Below, piece after piece: positions 46,254 to 57,179 of a DNA stretch of 64,000 bases. The stretch is from Tricholoma matsutake (taxonomy: Eukaryota; Basidiomycota; Agaricomycetes; Agaricales; Tricholomataceae): the NCBI GenBank assembly GCA_026075535.2, contig AP026548.1, positions 8,370,001 through 8,434,000 of the forward strand, in the 5' to 3' direction. The notes under the pieces were generated by a model. That model ran no database searches and was not told the DNA's origin. It was given only the letters and a program-made list of their open reading frames with translations. The number at the start of each line of letters is the position of its first letter. Position 1 is the first letter of the stretch. The position numbers and the translations under genes were made by a program.

Positions 46254-48065
46254 GATAAAACTGTTTGTACTTAGGGTGGATGCAGTTGATAGCGTCAATA
46301 AATTTTCAACTTCCGTATTCAAAATTCACGTGACTGCATTTGTTGATCAATTTTCGCGTCTTATGGAATATTCAGGCAGCTCATCAGTAAACTTGCCAAA
46401 TTTGCCACCAACAAGTATGCCCACTCTGGACCTTGATGCCTTGGATATTCCTGGTAGTCCTGATTCACCAGCGGTGTATATAGATAATCTGGACCTGGCC
46501 ACTTTTCATATTCCTGAACGTCCTGATTCACCGGCGGTGGATGGTACTCTTCATTTCTCCATACCACGTTCATCGATACATTCCTCATTTGCTTTTGATA
46601 TTTCTGAAGTGGCTGCAGATATTATCCATTTGGCAACCCCACCCACCAAAAATTCCAAATCTTTTGACTTGGATGCATTTCACATTCCTGGTAGTCCCGA
46701 CTCACCCACAGCGAGCACCATTCATTTGACATCATCACCGCCACACCATGACCTAGATCTCTTTCATATTCCTGACTTGCCGGCCACCGATGCGCTTTAT
46801 ATTCCTGGTAGTCCTGACTCGCCGGTGGCGATCAGCACTGTTCATTTGAGATTATTGCTGGCACACCATGACCGAGACATGTTTCATATTCCTGACTCAC
46901 CGGCCGCCGATGCATTTTATATTCCTGGTAGTCCTGAGCCGGTGGTGAGCACCACTGCTCATTTGACATTATTGCTGGCACACCATGACCTAGACATGTT
47001 TCATATTCCTGACTCACCGGCCGCTGATGTATTTTATATTCCTGGTAGTCCTGAGCTGGTGGCAAGCACCACTGCTCATTTGACATTATTGCTGGCACAC
47101 CATGACCTAGACATGTTTCATATTCCTGACTTGCCGGCCGCCGATGCGTATTATATTCCTGGTAGTCCTGAGCCAGTGGCGAGCACCACTGTTCATTTGA
47201 CACTATCGCTGGCACACCATGACCTAGACATGCATATTCCTGACTCGCCGGCTGCCAATGTGTTTTATATTACTGGTAGTCCTGAGTCACCGGTGGCGAG
47301 CACCACTGCTCATTTGACATCATCCCCGGCACACAATGACATGAACATGTTTCATATTCCTGACTCGCCAGGCACAGATTGTTCTGGAGTTGATTTTGGA
47401 GCCCCAATGGTGCTACATACCCATACCATTGACCCAGACACTTTTTATATTCCTGGAAGTCCTAATCATTTGGCAACACTGCCATCACAATTACAAATGG
47501 TGGACACTCTTGAGATCCCTGCCAGTGTTGACATGCCAGATGCAGACAGTGCACACTTCTGGTTTACTGAGGTGACTGAAGGTAGTGACATGGAGCTCGA
47601 TGTCTCTATGGCCTATATTGAACCTGTGCTGGATCATGTCACCCCGACATTGTCCTTGCCTGGATCTTCTCATAGTTTAATATTGACACAGAGAGATTCA
47701 GATGAGGTCCATTCCCCCCCTGGCTCTCCCCAAAATGTTCCTCAGCGCACCGTCCACCTTTCGTTACCCAGCCGCATTCATCCAGTATTCCCAGGTTGTA
47801 CTCCATCGACACCGGCATCATCCCAGCAGGCCCCCCAAGTAAGTCCTGAACTTTGGCTGGGAGCTGCTGAATAATGATTGTAGGAGATTTTGACTTATTC
47901 TGACACTGTTGAACACAGCTACCGCGAGGCCGTCAAGACAACATTGCAGTAAACCATGCCCTTCACCGGCAGCTCGCCACCCTTGATGAGGCAATGTGCC
48001 AGATGGCCCAATTAATGCAGCAGAAGTGCAGGACAATGATGAATTCTTTACCAAGGACATCATAA
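46252..48065 (+). CDS. IPGSP-repeat protein, divergent from Cys6 gene
   Basis: Unrecognised protein of 577 residues (540 if the ATG at 46363 is used) in two exons: to 47838 and 47919-48065, joined in frame over an 80-nt intron with GTAAGT and CAG ends. The second exon gives a short helical, Met/Gln-rich tail. Residues of about 50-400 are built from degenerate units with FHIPDSPAAD and FYIPGSPE cores. The best-conserved part is a tandem 117-bp (39-residue) repeat at about 46860-47210. No signal peptide or catalytic motif is visible. Repeated (D/G)SP motifs could be phosphorylation or docking sites. The first ATG overlaps the ATG of the divergent Cys6 gene, so the later ATG may be the real start. 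It lies inside the inferred composite element and outside the palindrome visible here. Confidence 0.6.
46860..47250 (+). repeat. 117-bp coding tandem repeat
   Basis: At least three successive units with period 117 bp (ATTCCTGGTAGTCCTGA recurs at 46921, 47038 and 47155), with more diverged units on both sides. Confidence 0.9.
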
Positions 48066-48602
48066 AATTATCACTAGCAACTTCTTTCATTTTGCTTAAT
48101 GTATATGTCAACCGTGCTAGCCAGGCACCATTTTTTGGCAATTACAATCTTTTCAGTAATTACCGGCGGCGAGAATCATCGCCCGTGAAGGGTAGACCAT
48201 ATTTTTCTAGCAATTACTGGCGGCGATTGTTGCTGCTGGTGCTATAATTCTATTCACTGGGCCCACATGGATCAAGCAATTACCACTGGTAATAATCATC
48301 GCCGGTGCCATGTAGTAAAATGGTGACTGTGCTAGCCAGTGCCGTGAGTCAGATGTTACTGCCACCGAGAATCTTTCAGCAATTACCACTGGGAAGAATC
48401 ATCACCGGCAGTGAATCTGTATACTGGGCCCACATGGATGCATCACACCCTTGGCCCACACGAGTCTTTCCTGCTATGGGCCCAATCTGCTACTGATGGA
48501 TCTATCATCGTTTTGCAGAAATCTGCTGGACGGATGTATCATGAATTTCTACTGAATAGGCTGGTTTCGTTACTGTTTTTCTGAGAAAAAAAAACATAGA
48601 TT
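48066..48602. repeat. Terminal region with AATTACC motif array and inverted R3 end
   Basis: No gene is present. At 48138-48410 the phrase CAATTACYRGYGG occurs about four times (near 48155, 48211, 48276 and 48380), mostly followed by GARAATCATCRCC. Then 48311-48558 matches R3 of the arms, including a TATACTGGGCCCACATGGATG phrase. Homology stops near 48558, taken as the composite element's end. Confidence 0.65.
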
Positions 48603-51600
48603 TTAATTTTCCTGCAGCAGGAGATCCTGTTGAACATCCACATCACTATGTAGAAGTTCATAAGCCTCGACCCATACATCCCTACAATGTGCGAGCATCG
48701 ACTCGTGAACATTTGCCTGGCAAAGAGCATACGCGGCTTGCCCATCCTGGTTACCATCTGTGTGGCTCCACGCATCACCAGCCCTTTTCTTCCACATGTT
48801 GATCTCCCACAGGAATGACTCCTGCACCCGTCACATCTCTTCCTCCAATAACAGACATTCCTCCTGCCAGCAATGGGCCCATGCGCAAGTTTTGCACCAC
48901 TCCAACCAAAGCGCTAAACATCTCAATCAATATCAACATATCAAACACACAAGAGTGACCATACATATCTTCTTGCATTCCCGCACTGCTATCCCCGACC
49001 TCTGCAGTTCTCCAGATCCACGACATCATCCGTCGACCCTCACTCACTCCTTCTGCCTGCACTGCAGTCATAATATGGACGTCATCCTCAAGGGGAGGAT
49101 GCAGAGTCTCCTCCCATGTTGTCTCCAAAAGTGGGGATGCCAGCTGTGTGAGTGCCGCCCGAGCTCAGTGATAACCCCCAACACTTATCTTGAGTCGCTT
49201 GTTGACACCCAAGATCAACGAAAGGCTGTGTGTGACCATTCTTTGGCCATGGGCATGGAGATCCTTTGACTTGTAAAGCTGAGATGAGAGAAGCAGCAGG
49301 CATCGAATGTCAGCCAGGAAATCCAGCGCTTGGGAGTAGTGCAGCTGCCACTCATATTTAAGTAGATGTCGGTCACTACAAATTGAGACCACCTGTGACA
49401 GGAGCATGAGATTGATGTTCTGTGATTCAACCAGTTCTCCCCCTCCTTCCTCATCCTCCTTCGCATGCACCACCGCGATGCCAGGCATGTAGAGCACCTG
49501 TATCTCACACCACGCATCAATTTGCCAATGCAGAACATTCTTTCATTCAATTATCTTGGCGCTTGAAGGTTGGTTGAGTGTGGACCCAACTGACCACAGC
49601 CATAGCGGAGGCGACACCTGGATGAAAGGTACACGTCAAAATACATAGCAGATTGTGCTGCACATCACTTACTGTTGAGATTCCAGTTTGATGCCTTGTG
49701 TTACAAGCATGCTTGGCATGACATTGTTGTGAATGATGATGGATCTGCCGCTTTCGAGCTCTGCTTTATCCTCCTCCGCTAGCTGAAGCCATACTTTTTG
49801 CTCAGAGATAGCTGTGTACTGGAGAGTAAGTGACAATAGGGAATGAGAATAAATGACTGACTAGCTAGTTTGGTATAGAATGGGTTAGGCTTTTTGCTGT
49901 CCTGTTCCCATGCCTCAATGCAGGTGGCCCACTCCTTTGTGCTCTCCATGGGTAATGCTGCGCTAAACTCCTCGAATGCCAAAACATGTTCATCCCATGC
50001 AGGGATGGCTTCCTTGACCTTATTTATGCAAGAATGTGACTGCTAAAAAAGATTATCAATTATCAGTAACCAACGCCGCAAACAAAAGTTGACTTACCCA
50101 TGGATGATACTTTCACCAATTATAGTTGCCAAAATGATCATCCAAGGTATCGCGCCGAGATCCCGGACCCATTTCCTTGGTGCTGTTAGCCACGGCATTA
50201 GTGGATGCCCATCTGCATTCAGGTGCCTCTCCATCAGTTTGCCAACATGGGGGGTAAAGTTGAGGGAAAAAGATGCCTGGCATAGAAGCCTGTGCACAGC
50301 AAGATGAAACTTTGGAATGATGTAGGTGATGAGGAGAGTCCAGAAAATTGTGGCAAGTAAGACAGGGTACACCAGAAGTCTCTTGATGAAATTACAAGCC
50401 TACTGACAAGAGATATTGTATGAGACAAGAATGCAATCGGGGGGATTATGCTGTAGGGTAGATAGGAAGAAATAGTCCATGTTGACATATCTACCCATTT
50501 TTAAACGTCAGAAAAGCTGCTCTATGATTAAGAAGAGAATATGTACCACTCACCTTTCTGCAAATCTCCAACAGACAGGGGACACTTCATGTCGTGTCAA
50601 ATGCAGTCAATAGCCCCAACCCCACTAGCTGCAGTACCTTTACCTCCCCGCATGCTGGCTGACTTCAATGCATCATGATTGTTACAGGTGCTCACATCAT
50701 TGGCAATCTTGTCACTGTAGTCCCTTAAATATTGCTTGAATTTGATCTCTTCAACAACATACATGAACCCATGGTTGAGTCCAGGATCACATTCCTGAGT
50801 AGAGACATTCAAACGTTTGAGGTGGAAGTTGGTGTCAATCCCAAGGAACAGCGTGTACAGCCACCTGCACGATTGGTAAGTAATCAAGCGATAAACAATA
50901 AACAGTAACTTATGGTTGATTTTCGGGGACAGTCTTCCAGCCAGTCGGTAGGTTTTTTCCAGGCTGCGGACAGGCAGGGCAAATTAAGGCACACTCTCCC
51001 TCCTTTGTACCCTTGACACCTGATGGATCATGACCATGACCCATACGTTTGAGAAGCCGGATGTGCCGCCATTCCCTGACCATTCTCAAGAATGGGTAAT
51101 AGCAATCCTGTATTGGTCATTAGTGGGTGAAGCATCAGGAATTTAAATGTACGAACAGGAGGTGGGTTGCACCCTGTATTATCAGTTTGTTGTGCAATAG
51201 AGTAGTAAAATTCAAACACTGAGACTTTTGACATGAAACTGAGCATTTGGAAGTGTTTTAGAACATGGAATGTAGCTGCAGTCTTTGGATCCAATACTGT
51301 AGCTGGATACAACCCAGCACAGAGTAGCTGGACGTATCGTTGCTGGGCATGCTTGCAGTTACAGAAAGCCAGTGAGATGGAATGGATGGCATTGATGTCG
51401 ACGACAATGAAATAATCCTTCATGGTGAGGGCGGGTTTCATACATTGGGTTCCTAGCGCGTGTCCAAGCTGAATTCGGAGGCCAAGCGTTTTCAGAGTTG
51501 TCACCTTGAAAAATGACCTGTTCCATTCCTATGAAGATGCCATGAGCCCAGCACAATCAAAACCTAGAACCAAATGTACCTGGACTCGGTGGAATGGTGA

Positions 51601-53372
51601 TGGCAGATGGTTGTCAATGGTGCAGGTATGACAAAAGATTCTATCATCGCTGCAATCAATACATTGGAGGTACCCTTGATGTTTGAAACATGAGGGACAA
51701 GGCTCGTTTGGGTCACTGCATCCTTCGTGTCGGAGAAGTTCTTGAATGAATACATCGATCTCAGGGATCCACGCAAGGAGAGGGTTATCCTACTATGTAT
51801 TAATTCCTGTGAAGAAGACGAATAGAACACCTTACCCCCAAAAAAATTTGTTTGCATTTAACTTGCTTGTCATGCATGGTGCTGACATAGCCAGGCTCCA
51901 GCATCCTCTCAGCACAGTCCATGTTGTCTTCGTCATTGTCACTATGTATCAAAATCTCGTTGTCTTGGGACATCAGTGATAGGCCGTCTCCTCGACTCAA
52001 GGACCAATTCACCACTTTAGCATCATTCTAACCACATCAGCTAACTCCTACGACGTCCCAGATGCAGCATGACCCAGTCTATTGATCACGATATCATATC
52101 GACCGTGTCGAAACATCACCAGCGACATTGATCGTATCAAGAGCCCACATTGCACAACCTTAGGACTACCCCAAAAGCCCTTAAGATCCCTCAACATGAC
52201 CATCGAACATCCCCGATCAACTTTGAACAGCTGCGACCGCAATCGAGCATTGTCGAGCATCATCGATCGATATCGAGACACTACGAGCGACATCGGGCGC
52301 CACATTTGTTATCTATATGGTGGAGTGCCATGCACCAGGAAGGATTCCGACTCGTGCCCAAACCTGCTGATAGTAGGTTAGCCTCGTTCCAAGTCCCAAT
52401 CGTGCACAGAACCCACTGGACGAATTACTGTGAGACTTAGCGCGATTTCTACACAAAGGACAGTCCCCTTTCAGTTCCATATGCTATATTACTCTTTCAT
52501 CATATGATATATATCTTTCTTGTTCAGATTCCAGTCTCCTTTTTACCTTGTGCCTTAACTCATATCTTTTGCCTCATGTTCTACACATGTTTCTTATTCC
52601 ATTTTAGGAAGTTTCTTTAAAAACATATAAAACTCTGTAGTATCTACTCGGAAATACAAGAAATCATCTTCACGTATCGTCTCGTATACAGTTCTAAGCA
52701 TCCGATCAACTTTCTAAAATGATCTAAGTCTCTACAGGTTTTCTCAATCAATGAGAAACCTGTGTGATCGTCGTGTCCTTGATCCTCCCTCGATCCTCTC
52801 GTCATTAGCTCTAGCAACCCTTCCAACACTTCATAGCCATTTGCTGCACCCTTCGTATACTATCGACCTATTGAAAGGTCCCCAGAATTCACATATCGAC
52901 CATCGACAATAAACTTGTTTGCCGTCGATCTCGTCGATCACCCTCGATATCGATCGATACTCAATCGGACCACGCCAAACGCCTTTGTCTCTCATAACAC
53001 TACCTTCACGACCAGTACCAACTGGTCATCTTTCCATTGGTTGGGCCACGAACATTTGGAACGACTCGCAACCTTCCTCTGACTCATTGCAAATATCATC
53101 GATTGCCTCATTGGCAGTTTAGGTGGTTTTCCTGGGTTGAGTATCATCATCGGTTCATCGTCTCTCTAGAGGATGGGTTCATGAGCCACACAAGTAGGTT
53201 GCTTCTGAGGTGATGCTGGCATTTCATAGTAGGTGCTGGTAGTAGAGAGGCCATGTGAAGCAGGTTGGATATGGGTATGAGATTGTACGACGTGAGCAGG
53301 AGAAGGAGATGAGGGGCATTCATCGTCGCTATTGATGTACTCGGTTATCTGGAGGTTGCACTTGGGAGGCAT
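48603..53372 (-). pseudogene. Second CxC2-KDZ transposase (different subfamily), decayed
   Basis: Read leftward from ATG 53372 (MPPKCNLQ). After a solo LTR insertion (51977-53149) come the PEIDVFIQELLRHEG motif, the CxC2 Cys pairs (CPSC, CIDC, CHTC; 51600-51740), then TLKTLGLRIQLGH, VVDINAIHS and DPKTAATFHVL (51030-51500). Further on are ECALICPACPQPGKNLP (about 50970), WLYTLFLGIDTNFHLKR (about 50850), STCNNHDA, KFHLAVH...CQASFS and TDGEAPE...STKEMGPGSRRDTLDDHFG (50100-50330). A C-terminal region reaches 48603. This is the classic KDZ order, unlike the shorter KDZ of the arms. A frame change near 50240 splits PHVGK from TDGEAPE, and further stops occur near 49540 and 49160. It is dead by both decay and insertion. 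Confidence 0.8.
51977..53149 (+). repeat. Solo Ty3/gypsy LTR inside KDZ pseudogene
   Basis: About 1173 bp, TGATAGG...TATCATCA, similar to the LTRs at 54214-55378 and 63274-64000 but in opposite orientation. No internal region adjoins it, so it arose by LTR-LTR recombination or is a remnant. Flanks (ATCAG left, TCGGT or ATCGG right, depending on the exact end) give no clean 5-bp duplication. It is rich in TCGA and decayed forms TCAA and TTGA. Confidence 0.85.
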
Positions 53373-54213
53373 GAGCTAGACAGGGGTGGATTGAGATGAT
53401 CAGACACCTTACAAGCCTCTTAAATGTGGGTTGGCCATGGTTCAAGACTAGTGAATACATCTTGATATTTACACTGAAACTTTGATGAGGATGTGCTGAA
53501 CAGGAAGTGCAGATCCAGATAAGAAACTGCCTTGACCAATGAGAACTTCCATAGGAGAGACACCATGGATCCATGGGCGAAACAATGAGTACCCAGCACA
53601 TTGAGTCAATGAATGGAGGATAAAAATGATCAGATTGTTTGATCAACAATGTCACCTGACCATGCATCAATTCAAACACAATATGTGCAGGCTATGCATC
53701 TCCAATTTTTTAGTTACATAGACACAATAATTTACTGTGGAATTCAAGGTACGAGGACAGAAATGGTACAAGGACAAAAATCATATATGTGTGGAACACC
53801 ACATGGTGTTCCGGCATCCCGACCTTCTTCATATGCAATAAGACTCTCACTTGCACATGAGTGTTCTTCCTCGCCTAGATTTAGTTGGGGGACTTGAGGT
53901 TCCTTAGGCGTCAATGTAAATAGATGGCATGGGAGAATTCGGAGAGTTATGACCTACCCACCATTGAGGTATGTCCCATCTTTTCTACTGTTACCTCATC
54001 CTCCCAGTTTGATGATTTGGGAACCCAAAGGGTACTCCATTGAGCTAAGTTCATAAGCTGTTTCCTAAGATCCTATACACAGATAAAATGTAAACCAACA
54101 TTTCAATGTGAATGCCAGTGAAACTTACTGCTTTTGTGTGCACTGTTGCCCACTCATGGTAGTTGGGATCACCACAAAAGAAAGAGTCACAGAACTTGTC
54201 GATAGGATAGCGA
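53373..54213. other. Interval between KDZ pseudogene and gypsy element
   Basis: About 840 bases without a recognised gene. A minus-strand frame at 54051-54220 (with DKFCDSFFCGDPNYHEWATVH) looks protein-like, but I cannot place it. There is a perfect 8-bp hairpin at 53793-53812. Confidence 0.4.
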
Positions 54214-55378
54214 TGATGATACTCAACCCAGGAAACCCACCTAAACTGCCGATGAGGCAATCGATGATATTTGCGACGAGTCTGAGGAAGGGTGCGAGTT
54301 GTTCCAAATGTTTGTGGCCCAACTGATGGGAAGATAACTAGTTGGTACTAGTTGTGAAGGTAGTGCTATGAGAGACGAAGGTGTTTGGCACTGTCCGATC
54401 GAGGGCGATCAATGAGATTGACAGCAAACGAGTTTATTGTCAATGGTCAAGGTGTAACTTCTGCAAACCTTTTGATAGGTCAATAGTATACAAAGGGTAT
54501 GGCAAATGGCTATGAAGTGTTGGAAGGGTTGCTAGTGCTAATGACGAGAGGATCGAGGGAGGATCGAGGATGCGATGATCGCAGAGGTTTCTCGTCAATC
54601 AAGAAAACCCATAGAGACTTAGATTGTTTTAGAAAGTTGATCAGATGCTTAGAACTGTATATGAGACAATAGGTGAAGACAATTTCTGGTATTTTTCCAT
54701 AGATACTACAGAGTTTTATATGTTTTAAAGAAACTTCCTAAAATGGAATGAGAAACATGTGTAGAACATGAGGCAAAAGATATGAGTTAAGGCACAAGGC
54801 CAAAAAGGAGACTGGAATCTGAACAAGAAAGATATATATCATATGATGAAAGAGTAATAAAGGGAAAGAACTAAAAAGAGACTGTCCTTTGTGTATAAAC
54901 CATGCTAAGTCTCGCAATAATCTGTCCAGCAGGTTCTGTACACAATAGGGACTTGAAACAAGGCTGACCTATGATCAGCAAATTTGAGCACGAGTTGGAA
55001 TATGTCCTAGCGCATGGTCTTCCACCATTCAGATAATGAAGGCGGCGCCCGATGTCGCTCGTAGGCTCTTGATATTGATCGATAACGCGTGATGATGGTC
55101 GACGATGTTCGATCGTGGTTGCGGCTATTCAAAGTTGATCGGGGATGTTCAATGGTCATGTAGAGGGATCTTAGGGGCTTTCGGGGTAGTCCTAAGGTTG
55201 TGCGATGTGGGCTCTTGATATGATCAATGTCGCTGGTGATGTTTTGACGCAGTCAATATGATATCGCAATCGATAGACTGGGTCACGCTATGTCTGGGAC
55301 GTTGTAGGAGTTAGCCAATGTGATTAGAATGATGTTAAAGTGGTGAATCGGTCCTTGAGCCAAGGAGACAACCTATCA
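54214..55378 (-). repeat. 3' LTR of gypsy element
   Basis: About 1165 bp, TGATAGG...ATCATCA on the minus strand. It ends where the 5' LTR also ends. Confidence 0.88.
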
Positions 55379-55526
55379 TCCTCCCCCTTACTGAAATTCT
55401 GACCATCCCGGTCAGTTGAGCCGAGATAACCAGGTCATGTGACATTGTTGATTGTTGATTTAAGGCATGTCGTGGTTCGAACCTTTCTCCTTCTATTCGA
55501 TCTCTTCCATCCACTTCCTCGAGAAC

Positions 55527-56915
55527 ATGTCCATCCTTGCCAAACTTGCCCTTCCCATCCTCAACCATGCAAAATCGATGCCTGAGGCTGGCAAAGCTGA
55601 AGAACTCGACTTCGAGGTGTGCGGTCGTGAGTCCTCTGAGAAAATGGTATGTCTTTTCCTTTTTCTTTGTTTATCTGCTTCCTGACATCGTTGATAGGCT
55701 GAATACGACGACCTGATCAGGTCATTCAATGAGGCACGTGACAAACGTGTGCAGGCGACGTTGGATGAGGTGATCAGTCTATTCGCACCATTTGCTCGGG
55801 AGGATTGGGTTTCATGGGGTGGCAGATATCTTTTTGAGGAGTACTCAAGGAAAGTCGAGGGGGAGAGGCAGAGAGAGGAGGAGAGGGTGGCTCAGCAGGT
55901 GGCCATTGAGGCCAAAGCAAAGAGGATCGAGGAACAATGAGACACACTGGTCGAGGTGCGTCGAGCATTCTTGGCCGAAGTCCAGGCCAAGACAGTTTCA
56001 AAGGATGAGTTCCGCGATTGAACAGCTGTGCTCAAGGTGATGCGCCTCTCAATCAATCAAGACGAGGCCGAAGAAGAAGAGGAACCTTTGGTTGATGACC
56101 TTCCAGTTGTTGAGCAAATCGTCGAGAAGAGGAAGGCCAATGAGATGGACGAGGAGGAGGAGGAGGGTGAAGACGAACTTGATCAGGAGCCCATGGTCGT
56201 GAAGCGGGTCTGCTTAGAGGAAGGTGAACTGATTGAGTTCCATGGACTGGTAAGTCATCGTTCTACATCGATATCATTAAGACTAATTATGCTCTCGATA
56301 TTGCTTTAGTGTGATCGTTGCGCTGGGCTGAAGATGTCTCCGGAATGCCTCGTCAAGGAGGGCGCCCCAAAGTGCAAGAAATGCACTCAGGGGCTGCAGG
56401 GGTGCTACTGGGAGGGAGTATCAAGGTGAGGACTCCATCGAGGCGAGTCAAGGAAAATGGCGGGCTCCAAGCGAGCAACACAGAGTATTGCGGAGTTGAC
56501 AGAAGTGTCAACTCCAAGATGTAGTAAGTGATCCTTTTCGATGATGAGTACGATCACTAATCTGTATGATTACTTAGCCATATGCATTCGGGCTATCCAG
56601 CCCATCCAAAATGCAGAGGCCGGGCCCTCAAAAGTCGACGAGCGCCCAAAACAAATGATAAAGGTGAAGACGAAGTCAGCTGAGAAGGACAAGGGGAAAG
56701 GGAAGGGGAAAGCGAGAGTGCAAGAAGTCAAACCTGAGGTTGCGGGTATGGTTGAGGGGGCGTCGATGGTGGTGGAGGACAAGATGACACAGTCAGATGC
56801 AGCAAGACTCCATTGTCGGTATCTCACAGAAGTGCTGGTGTGGAAGAAACTGGAGGTGGAAGTTTTGATGGAGGAAATAGAGGTGTTGGAGAGGAAGTGG
56901 GAGGAATCCCAGTAG
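55527..56915 (+). pseudogene. Antisense Cys6-cluster coiled-coil gene inside gypsy element
   Basis: This gene lies between the end of pol and the 3' LTR, on the opposite strand to the retrotransposon genes. Introns at 55647-55697 and 56250-56309 join exons in frame; a further intron near 56520-56577 is likely. The start MSILAKLALPILNHAK leads into a charged coiled coil (55749-56000), an acidic stretch and then a cluster C-x2-C-x8-C-x8-C-x2-C-x6-C (CDRC near 56310, CKKC near 56373). A Lys/Gly run and a C-terminal coiled coil (56780-56915) follow. TGA codons at 55938 and 56019 fit former CGA. The layout and Cys spacing match the gene at 1-1697. Antisense extra genes are known in some plant LTR elements. 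Zinc binding is an inference and the role is unknown. Confidence 0.62.
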
Positions 56916-57179
56916 AATTTTGTTTTATTGTTTTAATTTTATCATTTTTTATGTGTCTGAGCAAGATAAGTTTGAAATGAGAAATATTGCGTGCGATCGA
57001 AGCCAGGAAATGTAAAATATATGCGAAAAACCCCGTCGAGCTTGCGCGAACACATTTCGAACAATATCGTGACTTGTAATAGTACACTGTTATAAGATCG
57101 AGAGTTTGTTTTAATATTGCAAATAAGAAAAAGAAAAGGACAATGCTCTATTCATCTTTGTCGAGGTCAGGAATGCCTT

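Larger units (their letters stand above)
31726..48558. mobile_element. Candidate KDZ-type composite DNA transposon, about 16.8 kb
   Basis: A stretch of about 250 bp at 48311-48558 matches 13290-13515 of the left arm in the same orientation, and therefore matches 31726-31951 of this arm in inverted orientation. Both copies end within a few bases of the same short stretch (ACTGAAYA). They bound a unit with accessory gene A, the CxC2-KDZ transposase, accessory gene B, a Cys6-cluster gene and an IPGSP-repeat gene. Inverted ends around a transposase define a DNA transposon by established knowledge; that all five genes move together is inference. I could not see a target site duplication, so the ends are approximate and one repeat could belong to a separate insertion. 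Confidence 0.5.

Noticed and set aside
46860..47250. CRISPR-like array
   Set aside because: The 117-bp period is a coding tandem repeat without unique spacers, and the organism is a eukaryote.
51972..53154. ATCAG / ATCGG as target duplication of the solo gypsy LTR
   Set aside because: It needs the LTR to end in TC in place of CA and has a mismatch; not strong enough to claim.
53793..53812. Perfect 8-bp hairpin with a 4-base loop
   Set aside because: Isolated short hairpins are expected by chance in this length; no terminator or element end is linked to it.
453..56021. TGA reassigned or read as selenocysteine
   Set aside because: Intact genes here (DUF5648-type, copia 2 Pol, accessory A) use stops normally, and one site is CGA in the other arm. 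Mutation explains the pattern more simply.
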